Shown: positions 34,893-44,162, counted from the stretch's first letter. The stretch is DNA of 55,064 nucleotides from JAMOQA01 sp964420365 (GCA_964420365.1 CAYQTA010000014.1:1-55064); one strand, 5' to 3'. The notes: a model not told the origin generated them from the letters alone. Made by a program: numbers and translations.

Positions 34893-36248
34893 GCGGATGA
34901 AGGTTCGTCCGCGGTCCAGCAGCGCCGCGCGGCGGTCCTCGCCGAGGGTGGCGAGGTCCTCCGGGCGATCGAGGTCGTCGAGCGGCGCGAGCTCGGCGAG
35001 CGCGAGGTCGAGGGATGCGCAGCGCTCCCGCGTCGCCGCGAGGACCCGGTCCGTGCCCCACGGCACGCCGGCGAAGATCCCGGGAAGGCGGTCCCGGGCG
35101 TCCCGCCGGGCTCCGACCAGCACGTAGCCGCCGTCGGTCGCCGGAACGAGAACGACGTCCGCCCCGCCGGCCAGGGCCTCGAGCGCCCGGGAGACGTGGT
35201 CCGACGAGAGGTCCGGGCAGTCCGTGCCGACGAGAACGGCCCGCTCGGCCTCGGTAAGGGCCCGGTGAAGGGCCGCCGCCATCCGTTCCCCGAGGTCGGC
35301 ACCCCGCTGCACAGCGAGCCCGACGCCCCGCCCCGCGACGGCGGCGAAGAGGGGATGGCCCGGGTCGCCGGCCACGTGGAGTTCCACCCGGGGGGCGCCG
35401 TCCGGCCACGGGGGGAGCATCCGCTCCACGGTATCGAGGACCAGGCCGGCATGGAGGGCGGCGGCCTCCGCCGGGTCGAGCGGCGGGACGAGGCGGGTCT
35501 TGACCCTTCCCGGGACCGGCTCCTTCGCGAAGACGATCGTCCGCTCGGCCGCCAGCCGGTCCGCCAGGTGGGGGTAGTAGAGCCGCGCCAGGCGCCACGG
35601 GGAGGCGCCCAGGGCGAAGGCTGCCCGGAGGCGCCACATCTCCAAGATCGTCCGGGCGATCCCGCGGGTCTCCCACCGGCGGGACGACGTGACGACCCGC
35701 GCCCGCAGGCAGAGCGGCGGCGAGACGCGGCGCAGCGTCGCGGAGAGCGCGACGTCCTCCATCAGGGGAATGTCCGGGTATCCGCCGGCCCGCTCGAAGA
35801 CCTCCCTCCGGGCGAAGATCGCCTGGTCCCCGGTGGCGATCCCGGTCCAGCGCGACCGCAGGTTCACCAGCGTTTCGACCATGCGCAGGGCGGGGGCCTT
35901 CCCGGACAGGCGCACGTCGAACCGTCCCCACGCGTGGTCGCCGGTGGCGATCCCCTCGAGGACCAGCCGATCGGCATCGCGGGGCAGCACGGTGTCGGCG
36001 TGAAGGAACAGGAGGACGTCGCCGCGGGCCGCTCGTGCGCCCGCGTTCATCTGCCGGGCCCGGCCGGGACGTGCCCGGATCACGCGGTCCGCCAGGGGGG
36101 CGGCGCGTTCCGGCGTGCCGTCGGCCGAACCCCCGTCGACCACGATCACCTCGGCGCCCCGCCGGCGAAGCGGGCGCAGGCGGTCGAGCACCGGGACGAT
36201 CCCGGTGGCCTCGTCGAGGACCGGCACGACGATCGAAAGCGAGGCCAT
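34884..36248 (-). CDS. Fusion of rSAM/selenodomain-associated transferases: GT2 glycosyltransferase plus DUF2064
   Basis: The ATG at 36248 follows a GGAGAAGAAGG site; a longer open frame upstream lacks one. Residues 1-225 are a family-2 glycosyltransferase of the TIGR04283 type (LSIVVPVLDEATGI, VVDGGSADGT, RARQMNAG, LLFLHADT, PLMEDVALS). Residues about 240-454 are the nucleotidyltransferase-like DUF2064/TIGR04282 domain (FAKEPVPGRVKTRL, VLVGTDCPDLS, ATDGGYVLVG). The two are usually separate neighbouring genes, linked to radical-SAM or selenium-related clusters with no settled product. The gene runs opposite to its neighbours. Confidence 0.85.
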   Translation of the reverse strand: MASLSIVVPVLDEATGIVPVLDRLRPLRRRGAEVIVVDGGSADGTPERAAPLADRVIRARPGRARQMNAGARAARGDVLLFLHADTVLPRDADRLVLEGIATGDHAWGRFDVRLSGKAPALRMVETLVNLRSRWTGIATGDQAIFARREVFERAGGYPDIPLMEDVALSATLRRVSPPLCLRARVVTSSRRWETRGIARTILEMWRLRAAFALGASPWRLARLYYPHLADRLAAERTIVFAKEPVPGRVKTRLVPPLDPAEAAALHAGLVLDTVERMLPPWPDGAPRVELHVAGDPGHPLFAAVAGRGVGLAVQRGADLGERMAAALHRALTEAERAVLVGTDCPDLSSDHVSRALEALAGGADVVLVPATDGGYVLVGARRDARDRLPGIFAGVPWGTDRVLAATRERCASLDLALAELAPLDDLDRPEDLATLGEDRRAALLDRGRTFIRAR

Positions 36249-36431
36249 CCTTCTTCTCCCGGGGCCTCCCGCGATTCTCCCACGGGCGAACCCGTTTCGG
36301 TTTCCTCCCGCGCGCCCGCCGGCGATCGTCCGGATCCCGTAACGCCCGGGCCGGGAACCCGGTCCGCGCGACACCACCCGCTGCAAATCCCGTACCCTCC
36401 GGCCGTTGCGGGTTCTCCCCGGGGCGGGCGC

Positions 36432-36446
36432 TGGCACGGGGGTTGC
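36432..36446 (+). promoter_or_regulatory. Sigma-54 promoter for porin 1
   Basis: TGGCAC-N5-TTGC is a full consensus match. It ends 44 bases before the ATG of the first porin. Confidence 0.8.
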
Positions 36447-36490
36447 TCCCGGAAGGACGTGGATCCCCCGTCCGCACCCGGGAGACGGCG

Positions 36491-37651
36491 ATGCCCGGTC
36501 GAACGTGCCTTTCCCGCGCCGCCCACCTGGCGTTCGCGTGCCTGCTCCTGCCGGGGGTGGCCGATGCCTCGGTGACGCTCCACCGGGGAGAGGGGAAGAA
36601 GGCGTTCACGCTGAAGGTGTGCGGCCTCTCGCAGCTCGAGGTGCGTTCCGGGGACGACACGTCCCCGGGGGGCGGGGTTTCGTTCCGCGCGCAGCGCCTG
36701 CGGCTCGGCTTCTACTACTCGAGCGGCCCGATCGCGGCGAACCTGGCGGTCGACTTCGCGAAGGACCACCGGAAGAACCCCGCCGGGCTGCCGGCGATGA
36801 TCAAGTGCGCGTTCGTCGGCTACCGGGCCCTCCCATCGACCGTGGTTCGCCTCGGCCTCGTCAAGGTGCCGGTCGGGATGAAGTACTCCCTGCCCGGCTG
36901 GGACATGGCGATCGTCGAGCGGAACAGGCTGGAGAAGGGGCTCGTCCTCGAGCGCGACCTGGGGGTCCTGCTCACGTGGGACCATTCGTTCGACGGGGAG
37001 GGGGAAGGGCGTCAATCGCGCGACCTGCGGCTCCGCGGCCAGCGCGGGGGGCACGGGATCGGCGTCGACCTCGGCGTCTTCAACCCGGCGGGACGATCCG
37101 GCGCGGTCGCCTGGCACGAGGGCCTGCGCGGGGACGCCCTCGCCTGGGCTGCCCGCGTGCGCCTCGACCGGGGAGCGCCGCTCCACGTCGAGGCGTCGTG
37201 GGGTGTCTCCGGGCAGGCCGGCGGCCCGGGGACCGCCGACTACCGGGTGTTCGACCTCGGCGTCACCTCGGTCCTCGCCCGGGGGCGGCTGCGGCTCGAC
37301 CTCGAGTACGTGCACGGGCGCAACGTCCTCGGGATCGACCGGTTCGAGCAGCGCTGTCTCACCGCCACCGCGGCGTACATGTTCACGCCGCGCCTCGAGG
37401 GGGTCGTCCGCCACTACGCCGCCTCGGCCACCCGGGGCGACGACCCGGCGATCCCGGACACGAGCCTGGGGAACACGTACATCGGCCTCAACCTCTACCT
37501 GTCTCCCCTTGGAACCGCCCGTCGCATCCTGCGGAACCACCGGGTCCAGGTGAACTGGATCGTGGCCTCCGGGGACGACGGCGCCTCCTGGACCGGCCGC
37601 TGGGGGTACCGGCACGACGCGGTCGTCGTCCAGTGGCAGCTCCGGTTCTGA
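36491..37651 (+). CDS. Outer-membrane porin 1 (OprO/P-like)
   Basis: The 386-residue protein has a signal peptide (residues about 1-27, ending ADAS). Alternating hydrophobic and polar residues and many aromatic turns indicate a 16-strand-type beta barrel, and the chain ends in phenylalanine (WQLRF), the outer-membrane insertion signal. Motifs shared with the next gene are GLVKVPVGMKYSLPGWDM, ERNRLEKGLVLERD, GVFNPAGRS and LGNTYIGLNLYLSPL. The overall pattern resembles phosphate-selective porins. With its own sigma-54 promoter it may admit an anion such as sulfate, sulfite or thiosulfate, which is inferred. Confidence 0.75.
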   Translation: MPGRTCLSRAAHLAFACLLLPGVADASVTLHRGEGKKAFTLKVCGLSQLEVRSGDDTSPGGGVSFRAQRLRLGFYYSSGPIAANLAVDFAKDHRKNPAGLPAMIKCAFVGYRALPSTVVRLGLVKVPVGMKYSLPGWDMAIVERNRLEKGLVLERDLGVLLTWDHSFDGEGEGRQSRDLRLRGQRGGHGIGVDLGVFNPAGRSGAVAWHEGLRGDALAWAARVRLDRGAPLHVEASWGVSGQAGGPGTADYRVFDLGVTSVLARGRLRLDLEYVHGRNVLGIDRFEQRCLTATAAYMFTPRLEGVVRHYAASATRGDDPAIPDTSLGNTYIGLNLYLSPLGTARRILRNHRVQVNWIVASGDDGASWTGRWGYRHDAVVVQWQLRF

Positions 37652-37813
37652 GACCCGGGCCGCGTTCCGCGAGCGTTACCCCGGCTCCCCCGACGCGCCC
37701 CGCATGTCCGGCAGACGTGACGTTCGCGGGGTCGTCCCGGGGGCGGCCCCGGGGCGCCGATGGAACTGGCTGATTCTCAAGATGGTTGGCGCCTGTCCGA
37801 AACGTGTAACGCG

Positions 37814-37829
37814 TGGCATCGCGCTTGCT
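37814..37829 (+). promoter_or_regulatory. Sigma-54 promoter for porin 2
   Basis: TGGCAT-N5-TTGC, followed by T, has one change from consensus and ends 75 bases before the chosen ATG. An ACGTGTAA motif lies just upstream at 37802. Confidence 0.78.
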
Positions 37830-37904
37830 CTTCTCCCGGGCGAGCCCCCGGGAGGGGCGTGTGCGATGTGGAACGGACCCGCGTGGTCCCCGAGGAGGAA
37901 ACCG

Positions 37905-39071
37905 ATGAGATCCGGAAGGTGCCTTTCGTTCGCCGTCCTCGCGGTGATGGTCCTCGCGCTGGTCTCCTGGGCGGGGTCGGCGCATGCCGCGGTGACGATC
38001 AAGCAGAAGGTCGGGGAGAAGCAGTTCACCCTGAAGATCTACGGCTTCTCGCAGTTCGAGGCCCGGGGCGGGGACGGGCAGTCCGACGAGGGCGGCCTCT
38101 TCTTCCAGGCCCAGCGGGTCCGGGTCGGGTTCAACTACTTCCACGGGAACATCTCGGGGAAGCTGTTCCTCGACTTCAACCAGTCTCACACGAAGGACGA
38201 GGGTGGCCTGCCGAAGATGATCAAGGACGCCTTCGTCGCCTACAAGTTCAGCAACGCGGCGTTCATCCGGCTCGGGATGATCAAGACCCCGGTCGGGATG
38301 AAGTTCACGATTCCCGGCTGGAACATGGACATCGTCGAGCGGAACAAGCTGGACAAGGGCCTGGTCCTCGAGCGTGACTTCGGCCTGATGCTGTCCGGCC
38401 GCCTGATCGGCCAGCCCGCCGACTCCAAGCTCAAGGTGAACGGCCTCGAGATGGGCCACGAGCGCTGGGGCTACGGGTTCGGCTACGACATCGGCGTGTT
38501 CAACCCGGCCGGTCGCTCGGCCGCCGTCCTGTGGGACAAGACCGTCCTCGGCGACGCCATCGCCTACGCGGCCCGGATCCACTACGACCACGGGCGTCCG
38601 CTGCACTTCGAGATGTCGTACGGCGTCTCCGAGCAGGCGGGGGGGCCCGACACCGAGGACTACAAGGTGTTCGACGTCGGCGTGAACTCGTTCCTCGTCG
38701 ACGGGCGGCTCCACCTGAACGCGGAGTACATCAAGGGCCAGAACATCCTCGGCGTCGATGGGTTCGACCAGGAGTGCCTGACCGTGACCGCGGCCTGGAT
38801 GTTCACCCCGCAGTTCGAGGGCGTGATCCGGCACTACGCCGCATCGGTCACCCGGGACGACGACCCGGCGGTCAAGGACACCGACCTGGGGAACACCTAC
38901 ATCGGGTTCAACTTCTATCTCTCGCCGCTGAAGCCGGACCACCGGACCCTCCAGAACCACCGGATCCAGGTGGACTACATCCTCACGTCCGGGGACGACG
39001 ACGGCGCCTGGACCGGCAAGTGGGGCTACCAGGACAGCGGCTGGGTGATCCAGTGGCAGTACAAGTTCTGA
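37905..39071 (+). CDS. Outer-membrane porin 2 (paralog of porin 1)
   Basis: The ATG at 37905 follows AGGAGG and begins a 388-residue protein with a signal peptide (residues about 1-28, ending AHAA). An ATG at 37866 in the same frame would spoil the signal. The barrel pattern and terminal phenylalanine (WQYKF) match porin 1. By eye roughly half the residues agree over the whole length. Porin 2 is more acidic and has fewer cysteines. The pair probably arose by duplication including the promoter. A selective anion channel is likely; the substrate is unknown. Confidence 0.78.
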   Translation: MRSGRCLSFAVLAVMVLALVSWAGSAHAAVTIKQKVGEKQFTLKIYGFSQFEARGGDGQSDEGGLFFQAQRVRVGFNYFHGNISGKLFLDFNQSHTKDEGGLPKMIKDAFVAYKFSNAAFIRLGMIKTPVGMKFTIPGWNMDIVERNKLDKGLVLERDFGLMLSGRLIGQPADSKLKVNGLEMGHERWGYGFGYDIGVFNPAGRSAAVLWDKTVLGDAIAYAARIHYDHGRPLHFEMSYGVSEQAGGPDTEDYKVFDVGVNSFLVDGRLHLNAEYIKGQNILGVDGFDQECLTVTAAWMFTPQFEGVIRHYAASVTRDDDPAVKDTDLGNTYIGFNFYLSPLKPDHRTLQNHRIQVDYILTSGDDDGAWTGKWGYQDSGWVIQWQYKF

Positions 39072-39160
39072 GCTGCGCAACCGGTTCACGGTTGGCCTGA
39101 CCGGCGGCGCCCCGACTCCTGGCTCCCTCCGGTCGCTAGGGGCGCCACCTCATGCTCCCA

Positions 39161-39187
39161 GGGGCCCCCGCTCGTGGCGGGGGCCCC
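39161..39187 (+). terminator. Terminator-like hairpin after porin 2
   Basis: A perfect 11-bp GC stem (39161-39171 with 39177-39187) has a 5-base loop. It lies 90 bases after the porin stop. There is no T-run. Confidence 0.6.
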
Positions 39188-39237
39188 GCTCTGTGCGCCC
39201 GGCGTGGCGCGCGTCCGTGGCATCGCGGGCGTCCGGC

Positions 39238-39440
39238 GCGGGCCGGCGCCCTTCCGGGCGCCCCTACACGAACCCACGAAACGCGCGACGTGGGTTTCGT
39301 AGGGGTCGCCGGGAGGCGACCCGGGCGGCGCGAAGCGCCGCGCATCCCGCGGCCTGCGCGCACGACGGCGACATGCGCGTCCTCCACCCTCGGGCGGCCT
39401 TCCGGCCGCCCCTACAAGACCCCCCGGAAACCCCGGTCAC
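39238..39440. repeat. Palindromic repeat cassette 5
   Basis: A direct unit (GGCGCCC-TTCC-GGGCGCCCC-TAC) is followed by an inverted unit (GTGGGTTTCGTAGGGGTCGCC). A GGCGCGAAGCGCC hairpin and a further direct unit at 39390 (GGGCGGCC-TTCC-GGCCGCCCC-TAC) come next. Two more stem sequences appear here, again changed on both sides so that pairing is kept. Confidence 0.82.
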
Positions 39441-39463
39441 GCGGATCGCCGCGGCGGCGGGGG

Positions 39464-40243
39464 TCAGGTGCGGCGGTGGACGTGGACGGAGGAGGCCTGG
39501 TCGGTGGGCATCACCAGGATCTCCTCGATGTTGACGTGGGGCGGGCGGGTCACCGCCCAGAGGACCGCGTCGGCCACGTCCTCGGCGCGGAGCGGCGTCA
39601 TCCCCTCGTAGGGCTTCTCCGCCCGTTCCTTGTCCCAGTCGAAACGGACGTAGCTGAACTCGGTCCACACGAGGCCCGGGTCGACCGTCGTGACGCGGAT
39701 CCCGGTGCCGAGGAGGTCGATGCGGAACGCCCGGTTGAGGGCGCGGACGGCGTGCTTCGTCGCGCAGTAGACGTTCCCGTTCGGATAGACCTCGCGCCCG
39801 GCGATCGAGCCGATGTTGACGATGTGCCCGGAACGCCGCTCGACCATGCCGGGGACCACGTACCGGCTCACGTTGAGCAGTCCCCGGAGGTTCGTGTCGA
39901 TCATCCGGTCCCAGTTCTCGAAGTTCCCTTCATGGACCGGGTCGAGCCCGGCGGCGAGGCCGGCGTTGTTCACCAGGATGTCGATGCGGTCCCACCCGGC
40001 GCCGCGAAGTTTCTCCATCGCGTCGGCGACGTCGGCCCGGTCGCGGACATCGACCGCCAGGACCGCGCAGCACCCCTCGCCGTGGGCGGCGGCGAGTTCC
40101 GCGCCCAGGCGCTCCAGGCGTTCCTTGCGGCGGGCCGCCAGGATCACCCGGGCCCCTTCCGCCGCGAGCGCGCGGGCCGTCGCCTCGCCGATCCCCGCGC
40201 TCGCCCCGGTCACCAGCGCCAGCTTGCCGTCGAGCTTGCCCAT
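39464..40243 (-). CDS. Short-chain dehydrogenase (YdfG-like)
   Basis: The ATG at 40243 follows GGGAGGGACGC. The 259-residue protein has the SDR nucleotide site TGASAGIGEATARAL, the NNAG motif and the catalytic residues Ser (NIGSIAGREV), Tyr and Lys (YCATKHAV). The arginines after the first strand (AARRKERLERL) suggest NADPH. It resembles YdfG, an NADP-dependent 3-hydroxy acid dehydrogenase. The substrate here is unknown. It lies 51 bases downstream of the MFS gene on the same strand. Confidence 0.88.
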   Translation of the reverse strand: MGKLDGKLALVTGASAGIGEATARALAAEGARVILAARRKERLERLGAELAAAHGEGCCAVLAVDVRDRADVADAMEKLRGAGWDRIDILVNNAGLAAGLDPVHEGNFENWDRMIDTNLRGLLNVSRYVVPGMVERRSGHIVNIGSIAGREVYPNGNVYCATKHAVRALNRAFRIDLLGTGIRVTTVDPGLVWTEFSYVRFDWDKERAEKPYEGMTPLRAEDVADAVLWAVTRPPHVNIEEILVMPTDQASSVHVHRRT

Positions 40244-40294
40244 CGTGCGTCCCTCCCTCGTGCGCGCCGCGTCCCCGCGGCCCCGGCCGGGCAT

Positions 40295-41488
40295 TCATGG
40301 TACCCCAGGCTCCTTCCCGTCGCGGTGCCTCCCGGGCCCGAGGGCCACGGCCAGCGCGAGGAGACCGAGGCCCGCCGCCGCCAGGTAGAGGCCCCGGTCT
40401 CCCAGGGGATCCCGCCCGAGACCGGCGAGGAACAGCCCGCCGCCGATCCCGAGGCCGTAGGCGATCGCGGAGAGCAGCCCCTGGCCGGTGGCCTTGCGCC
40501 CCGCCGGGCTCCACCGATCGACGAGCTGGATCGAGGAGAGGTGGAGAAGCCCGAAGGTGAGGGCGTGGAGGAGCTGCCCCGCCACGATCGCCCCGAGCGG
40601 CGGCTCGACCGCGTAGAGCAGCCACCGGGCGACGCCCGCCGCCAGGGCCAGCCGGAAGGCGGTGACCGCGCCGAGGCGCCGGAGCAGGCGGGGCGAGACT
40701 GCCATCAGGGCGACCTCGGCCAGGACCCCGAGCGCCCAGAGGAACCCGGCGACGGCGGGAGAGACGCCCCGGCCCTCGAGCTGCAGGGTGAAGAACGCGT
40801 AGTAGGCCCCGTGGCTCGCCTGGCCGAGGGCGGCCGCCAGGAGGAGCGGACCGAACCTCCGCCACGGGAACGGGACGCGCTCGCCGGGAGCCGCTCCCCG
40901 GTCGGTCACCGCCTCCCGGCCCGGGCACGGCGCGGCGAGGGCGACGAGCCCCGCCAGCGCGAGGCAGCAACCCGCGAGCAGGGGAACGGGCGCGAGGCCG
41001 ACCCGGGGGACCAGGCCGCCGAAACCCCACGCCGTGACGACGAACCCGACGGATCCCCAGAGCCGCACCCGGCCGTACCGCTCCCGTCGATCCCCGAGGG
41101 CCGCCATCGTCAGCGTCTCCGCCAGGGGAACGAGCGGGACCAGGAAGAAGCCACCGAGGAAGAGGAGCCCGAGGACCACCACCGGCGAGGTGGTGCCGCC
41201 GACGAGGGCGAGGCAGGCGCCCCCGAGGAGCGAACCGCCGGCCAGGATCCACCGGGCGCGGCCGACCCGGTCGGCGAGGAGGCCCCACAGCGGCGGCAGG
41301 AACACCCGCGAGACCGATCCCGCCGCGAGGGCCGCCCCGATCAGGGTCGATCCGAAGCCGATCGACTGGAGGTACGGGGGGAACCAGGGGAGCTGGAAAC
41401 CGATCGTCGCGAAGAAGAACAGGTAGAACGCCCCCAGGGGCGCGAGCCCCCGGGCGTTCCGCTCGCGTTGCCCGCCGTCCGCCGTCAT
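40295..41488 (-). CDS. MFS transporter
   Basis: The 397-residue protein has about twelve membrane helices. It carries the MFS loop motif GLLADRVGRARWIL between helices 2 and 3 and a related one in the second half. The start at 41488 is chosen because the longer open frame begins with a polar stretch. It resembles the LacY-like/phenylpropionate permease group. The substrate is unknown. It is transcribed away from the flavin reductase gene, with 55 bases between the two starts. Confidence 0.85.
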   Translation of the reverse strand: MTADGGQRERNARGLAPLGAFYLFFFATIGFQLPWFPPYLQSIGFGSTLIGAALAAGSVSRVFLPPLWGLLADRVGRARWILAGGSLLGGACLALVGGTTSPVVVLGLLFLGGFFLVPLVPLAETLTMAALGDRRERYGRVRLWGSVGFVVTAWGFGGLVPRVGLAPVPLLAGCCLALAGLVALAAPCPGREAVTDRGAAPGERVPFPWRRFGPLLLAAALGQASHGAYYAFFTLQLEGRGVSPAVAGFLWALGVLAEVALMAVSPRLLRRLGAVTAFRLALAAGVARWLLYAVEPPLGAIVAGQLLHALTFGLLHLSSIQLVDRWSPAGRKATGQGLLSAIAYGLGIGGGLFLAGLGRDPLGDRGLYLAAAGLGLLALAVALGPGRHRDGKEPGVP

Positions 41489-41543
41489 TCGCGTGCCTCG
41501 GTCCTCGCCGCGCGTATCATGCGGGGAGACGGGAGGCCGCACA

Positions 41544-42173
41544 ATGAGCGGGAAGGTGCCGGGACACGTCGCCATCGACCTCGCCCGGCGGGACGTCGCC
41601 GGGAAGTACCATTTTCTGGTCTCCGCGATCGTCCCCCGGCCGATCGCCTGGATCGCGACCCGGGCCCGGGACGGGTCGACGAACCTCGCGCCGTTCTCCT
41701 ACTTCCAGGGGGTCTGCTCCGATCCGCCCACCCTCTCGGTGTCGATCGCGAGGACCAAGCGGACCGGCGAGCGGAAGGACACCCTCCGGAACATCGAGGA
41801 GACCGGGGAGTTCGTCGTTCACGTCATCGACGAGAGCCTCCTCGAGCCGATGGTCGCCTCCGCCGAGGAGCTGCCGGCGGGGACCTCGGAGATCGAGCGT
41901 CTCGGTCTCGCGGCGGTTCCCGGGGAGCGGGTGGATGCGCCGGTCCTCGTCCGGGCCCCGCTGGCCTTCGAGTGCCGGAAGACCCACCAGCTCCCGGTCG
42001 GCCGGTGCGAGCTGGTGATCGGGGAGATCCTGCTGGTCCACGCCCGGGAGGACCTCCTGGACGCCCGGGGAAACGTCGACCCGGAGCGGCTCCGCCCCCT
42101 CGGGCGCCTGGGCGGCCGGCTCTTCGTTCCCTGGACGCCGGGCGGGGTCGTCGAGCACCCGCCCCGGCGGTGA
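41544..42173 (+). CDS. Flavin reductase-like FMN-binding protein
   Basis: The 209-residue protein belongs to the flavin reductase-like domain family (split-barrel, FMN). Motifs are VSAIVPRPIAWIATRARDG, NLAPFSYFQGVCSDPP and KDTLRNIEETGEFVVHVI. GGGAGG lies before the ATG, and a TATCAT hexamer at 41515 may be part of its promoter. These proteins pass electrons from NAD(P)H or an unknown donor to flavin; many are single-gene oxidoreductases of unknown use. Confidence 0.85.
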   Translation: MSGKVPGHVAIDLARRDVAGKYHFLVSAIVPRPIAWIATRARDGSTNLAPFSYFQGVCSDPPTLSVSIARTKRTGERKDTLRNIEETGEFVVHVIDESLLEPMVASAEELPAGTSEIERLGLAAVPGERVDAPVLVRAPLAFECRKTHQLPVGRCELVIGEILLVHAREDLLDARGNVDPERLRPLGRLGGRLFVPWTPGGVVEHPPRR

Positions 42174-42368
42174 TCCCGGCCGGGACGGTCCGCCGACGGC
42201 GCGCCGCGGGGCTCCCCTTGCCCCGGCGGGACCCCTGCCGGTAAGCTTTCCCGCCCGAACCCCGGGAGATTTCACGGATCTTTCGGGTCTACCCACCGGA
42301 TCCCGCGGCCCGGGCCCGCCGGGGCCCTCCGCCGGCCGCGCTCCAGCCACTCGGAAGAGGAACCAGCC

Positions 42369-43160
42369 ATGAAGATCCTCGTCGCGATCAAGCAGGTCCC
42401 CGACCCGGACGCGCGGCTCGTCCTCGACGAGTCCCGGACCGGGATCGTGGAGACCGACCTCCAGTGGGAGGTCAACGAGTCCGACCGGTACGCCCTCGAG
42501 ACGGCCCTTCGGATCAGGGAAGGGCAGGGTTCGGGCGAGGTCGTCGTCTGTTCCGTCGGGCCCGAGCGGGCGCGGAAGGCGATCACCTCCGGGCTCGCGA
42601 TGGGCTGCGACCGGGGCGTGCACCTGGTCGCCCCGGAGTACCAGGGGGGGGACCCCCTGGCGATCGCCCGCGCGCTGGTCGCCGTGGCGAAGAAGGAAGA
42701 GGCCGACCTGGTGCTCACCGGCACCCGGTCCGACGATCTCGGGTGGGCGGAGACGCCGCTCCTGGTCGCCGGGCTGCTCGACTGGCCGGCGGTCTTCCTG
42801 ACCATCGGCGTCGAGCTGCAGGACGGGGCCCTCAAGGTCACCCGGGAGCTCGAGGGTGGCCGCAAGGAGGTCTCCGAGGTTCCGCGCCCGGCGGTGCTGG
42901 CCATCCAGTCCGGCATCTACCCGGTCCGGTACACCTCGCTGAAGGGGATCATGGCGGCCAAGCGCAAGCCGGTGGACCAGCCGACGCCGGCGGAGCTCGG
43001 CCTTTCCGGCGACGAGATCGGCCGGCCGGGAAGCCGGCTGAAGATCCTCGAGATGGCGCCGCCGGAGAAGAAGGGACAGTGCGAGTTCATCGAGGGCGAT
43101 CCCGCCGAGGCCGCGAAGAAGCTGGTCGAGAAGCTGCGGCTCGAGGCCAAGGTCCTCTGA
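42369..43160 (+). CDS. etfB: Electron transfer flavoprotein beta subunit
   Basis: This 263-residue EtfB has the typical start KILVAIKQVPDPDARL, the segment WEVNESDRYALETALRI and the AMP/FAD-binding region around TGTRSDDLGWAETPLL. The motif AIQSGIYPVRYTSLKGIMAAKRK is the family signature region. It pairs with EtfA to shuttle electrons from dehydrogenases. A group-2 bifurcating type cannot be told from sequence by eye. The 195 bases before it show no clear promoter. Confidence 0.93.
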   Translation: MKILVAIKQVPDPDARLVLDESRTGIVETDLQWEVNESDRYALETALRIREGQGSGEVVVCSVGPERARKAITSGLAMGCDRGVHLVAPEYQGGDPLAIARALVAVAKKEEADLVLTGTRSDDLGWAETPLLVAGLLDWPAVFLTIGVELQDGALKVTRELEGGRKEVSEVPRPAVLAIQSGIYPVRYTSLKGIMAAKRKPVDQPTPAELGLSGDEIGRPGSRLKILEMAPPEKKGQCEFIEGDPAEAAKKLVEKLRLEAKVL

Positions 43161-43172
43161 GGGGAGGCTGCG

Positions 43173-44162
43173 ATGTCGAAGGATGTGCTGGTCGTCGTCG
43201 AGCACGAGGACGGAAAGGCCCGCCGGGCCTCCCTCGAGGCCCTCGCCCTCGCCCGACGGATGGCGGAGCATCTCGGCGGCCGCGTCTGCGCCGCGGTCCT
43301 CGGCCAGGGGGTCGAGGCGGTGGCGAACGAGGTGGCGGGGAGGGGGGCGGACGAGGTGTTCCTCCTCGAGCACGAGCTGCTCGCAACGTACACCCCGGAC
43401 GCGTACCGGCTGCCCCTGGTCGAGCTGGTGAAGGACGGTGGCTTCGAGTGGGTGCTGGCGGGAAACACGTACCAGGCCCAGGACTTCCTGCCGCTGGTGG
43501 CGATCGCCTTCGGGGCTCCGGTGGTTTCCGACGTGGTCGACGTGGAGCTCGGGGACCAGGTCGTCTTCCACCGGGGAGTCTTCAACGGGAAGCTGGTCGC
43601 GAAGACGGTGGACGAGGGGCCCGCGCCCCGTTTCGCGTCCCTCCAGTCCGGCGCGTTCCCCGCGGACGAGCTGCCGGAGGGGCACGGCGGGACGGTGACC
43701 CGGAAGGACGTCGCTCTCTCCCCGGAGCAGGTGCGGCGCAAGGTGCTCGAGGTGCTCTCGGCGGGTGACCAGGCGGTCGACCTGACCGCGGCGGAGATCA
43801 TCGTCTCCGGCGGCCGGGGGCTCGGCGACAAGGAGACGTTCGAGTCCCTGGTCGGGGGGCTCGCCAGGGTCCTCGGCGCGGCGGTGGGTGCCAGCCGGCC
43901 GGTGGTCGACAACGAGTGGCTGCCCCACGAGCACCAGGTCGGGTCCTCGGGGCAGACGGTGCAGCCGAAGCTGTACGTCGCCCTCGCGATCTCCGGGGCG
44001 ATCCAGCACGTGATCGGGATGCGCGGCAGCCAGGTCGTCGTGGCGGTCAACCGCGACAAGGACGCCCCGATCTTCAACGAGGCGACCTACGGGATCGTCG
44101 GGGACGTCAAGGAAGTCGTGCCCGCCCTGATCCAGGCGATCGAGGAGGCGAAGGCCCAATGA
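43173..44162 (+). CDS. etfA: Electron transfer flavoprotein alpha subunit
   Basis: The 329-residue EtfA lies 12 bases after etfB. The C-terminal FAD domain has SGGRGLGDKETFESLV, GASRPVVDNEWLPHEHQVGSSGQ split by normal spacing, VQPKLYVALAISGAIQH and NRDKDAPIF, all conserved. No extra ferredoxin domain is present. It overlaps the following rhodanese-like gene by four bases, which implies a shared transcript. Confidence 0.94.
   Translation: MSKDVLVVVEHEDGKARRASLEALALARRMAEHLGGRVCAAVLGQGVEAVANEVAGRGADEVFLLEHELLATYTPDAYRLPLVELVKDGGFEWVLAGNTYQAQDFLPLVAIAFGAPVVSDVVDVELGDQVVFHRGVFNGKLVAKTVDEGPAPRFASLQSGAFPADELPEGHGGTVTRKDVALSPEQVRRKVLEVLSAGDQAVDLTAAEIIVSGGRGLGDKETFESLVGGLARVLGAAVGASRPVVDNEWLPHEHQVGSSGQTVQPKLYVALAISGAIQHVIGMRGSQVVVAVNRDKDAPIFNEATYGIVGDVKEVVPALIQAIEEAKAQ

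Larger units (their letters stand above)
39072..39463. other. Intergenic region between converging genes
   Basis: This 392-base gap lies between porin 2 and the SDR gene on the other strand. It contains the hairpin at 39161-39187 and repeat cassette 5. Nothing else is recognised in it. Confidence 0.7.

Noticed and set aside
37866..37904. Upstream ATG for porin 2
   Set aside because: It would add 13 residues with prolines and arginines before the signal peptide and has no ribosome site.
39152..42244. Plus-strand reading frame of about 1030 codons
   Set aside because: It runs through a repeat cassette and opposite the SDR and MFS genes, with no motif of its own.
42218..42247. Sigma-70 promoter for etfB (TTGCCC and TAAGCT, 18 bases apart)
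   Set aside because: Only four and three of six bases match, which is near chance for a region of this length.
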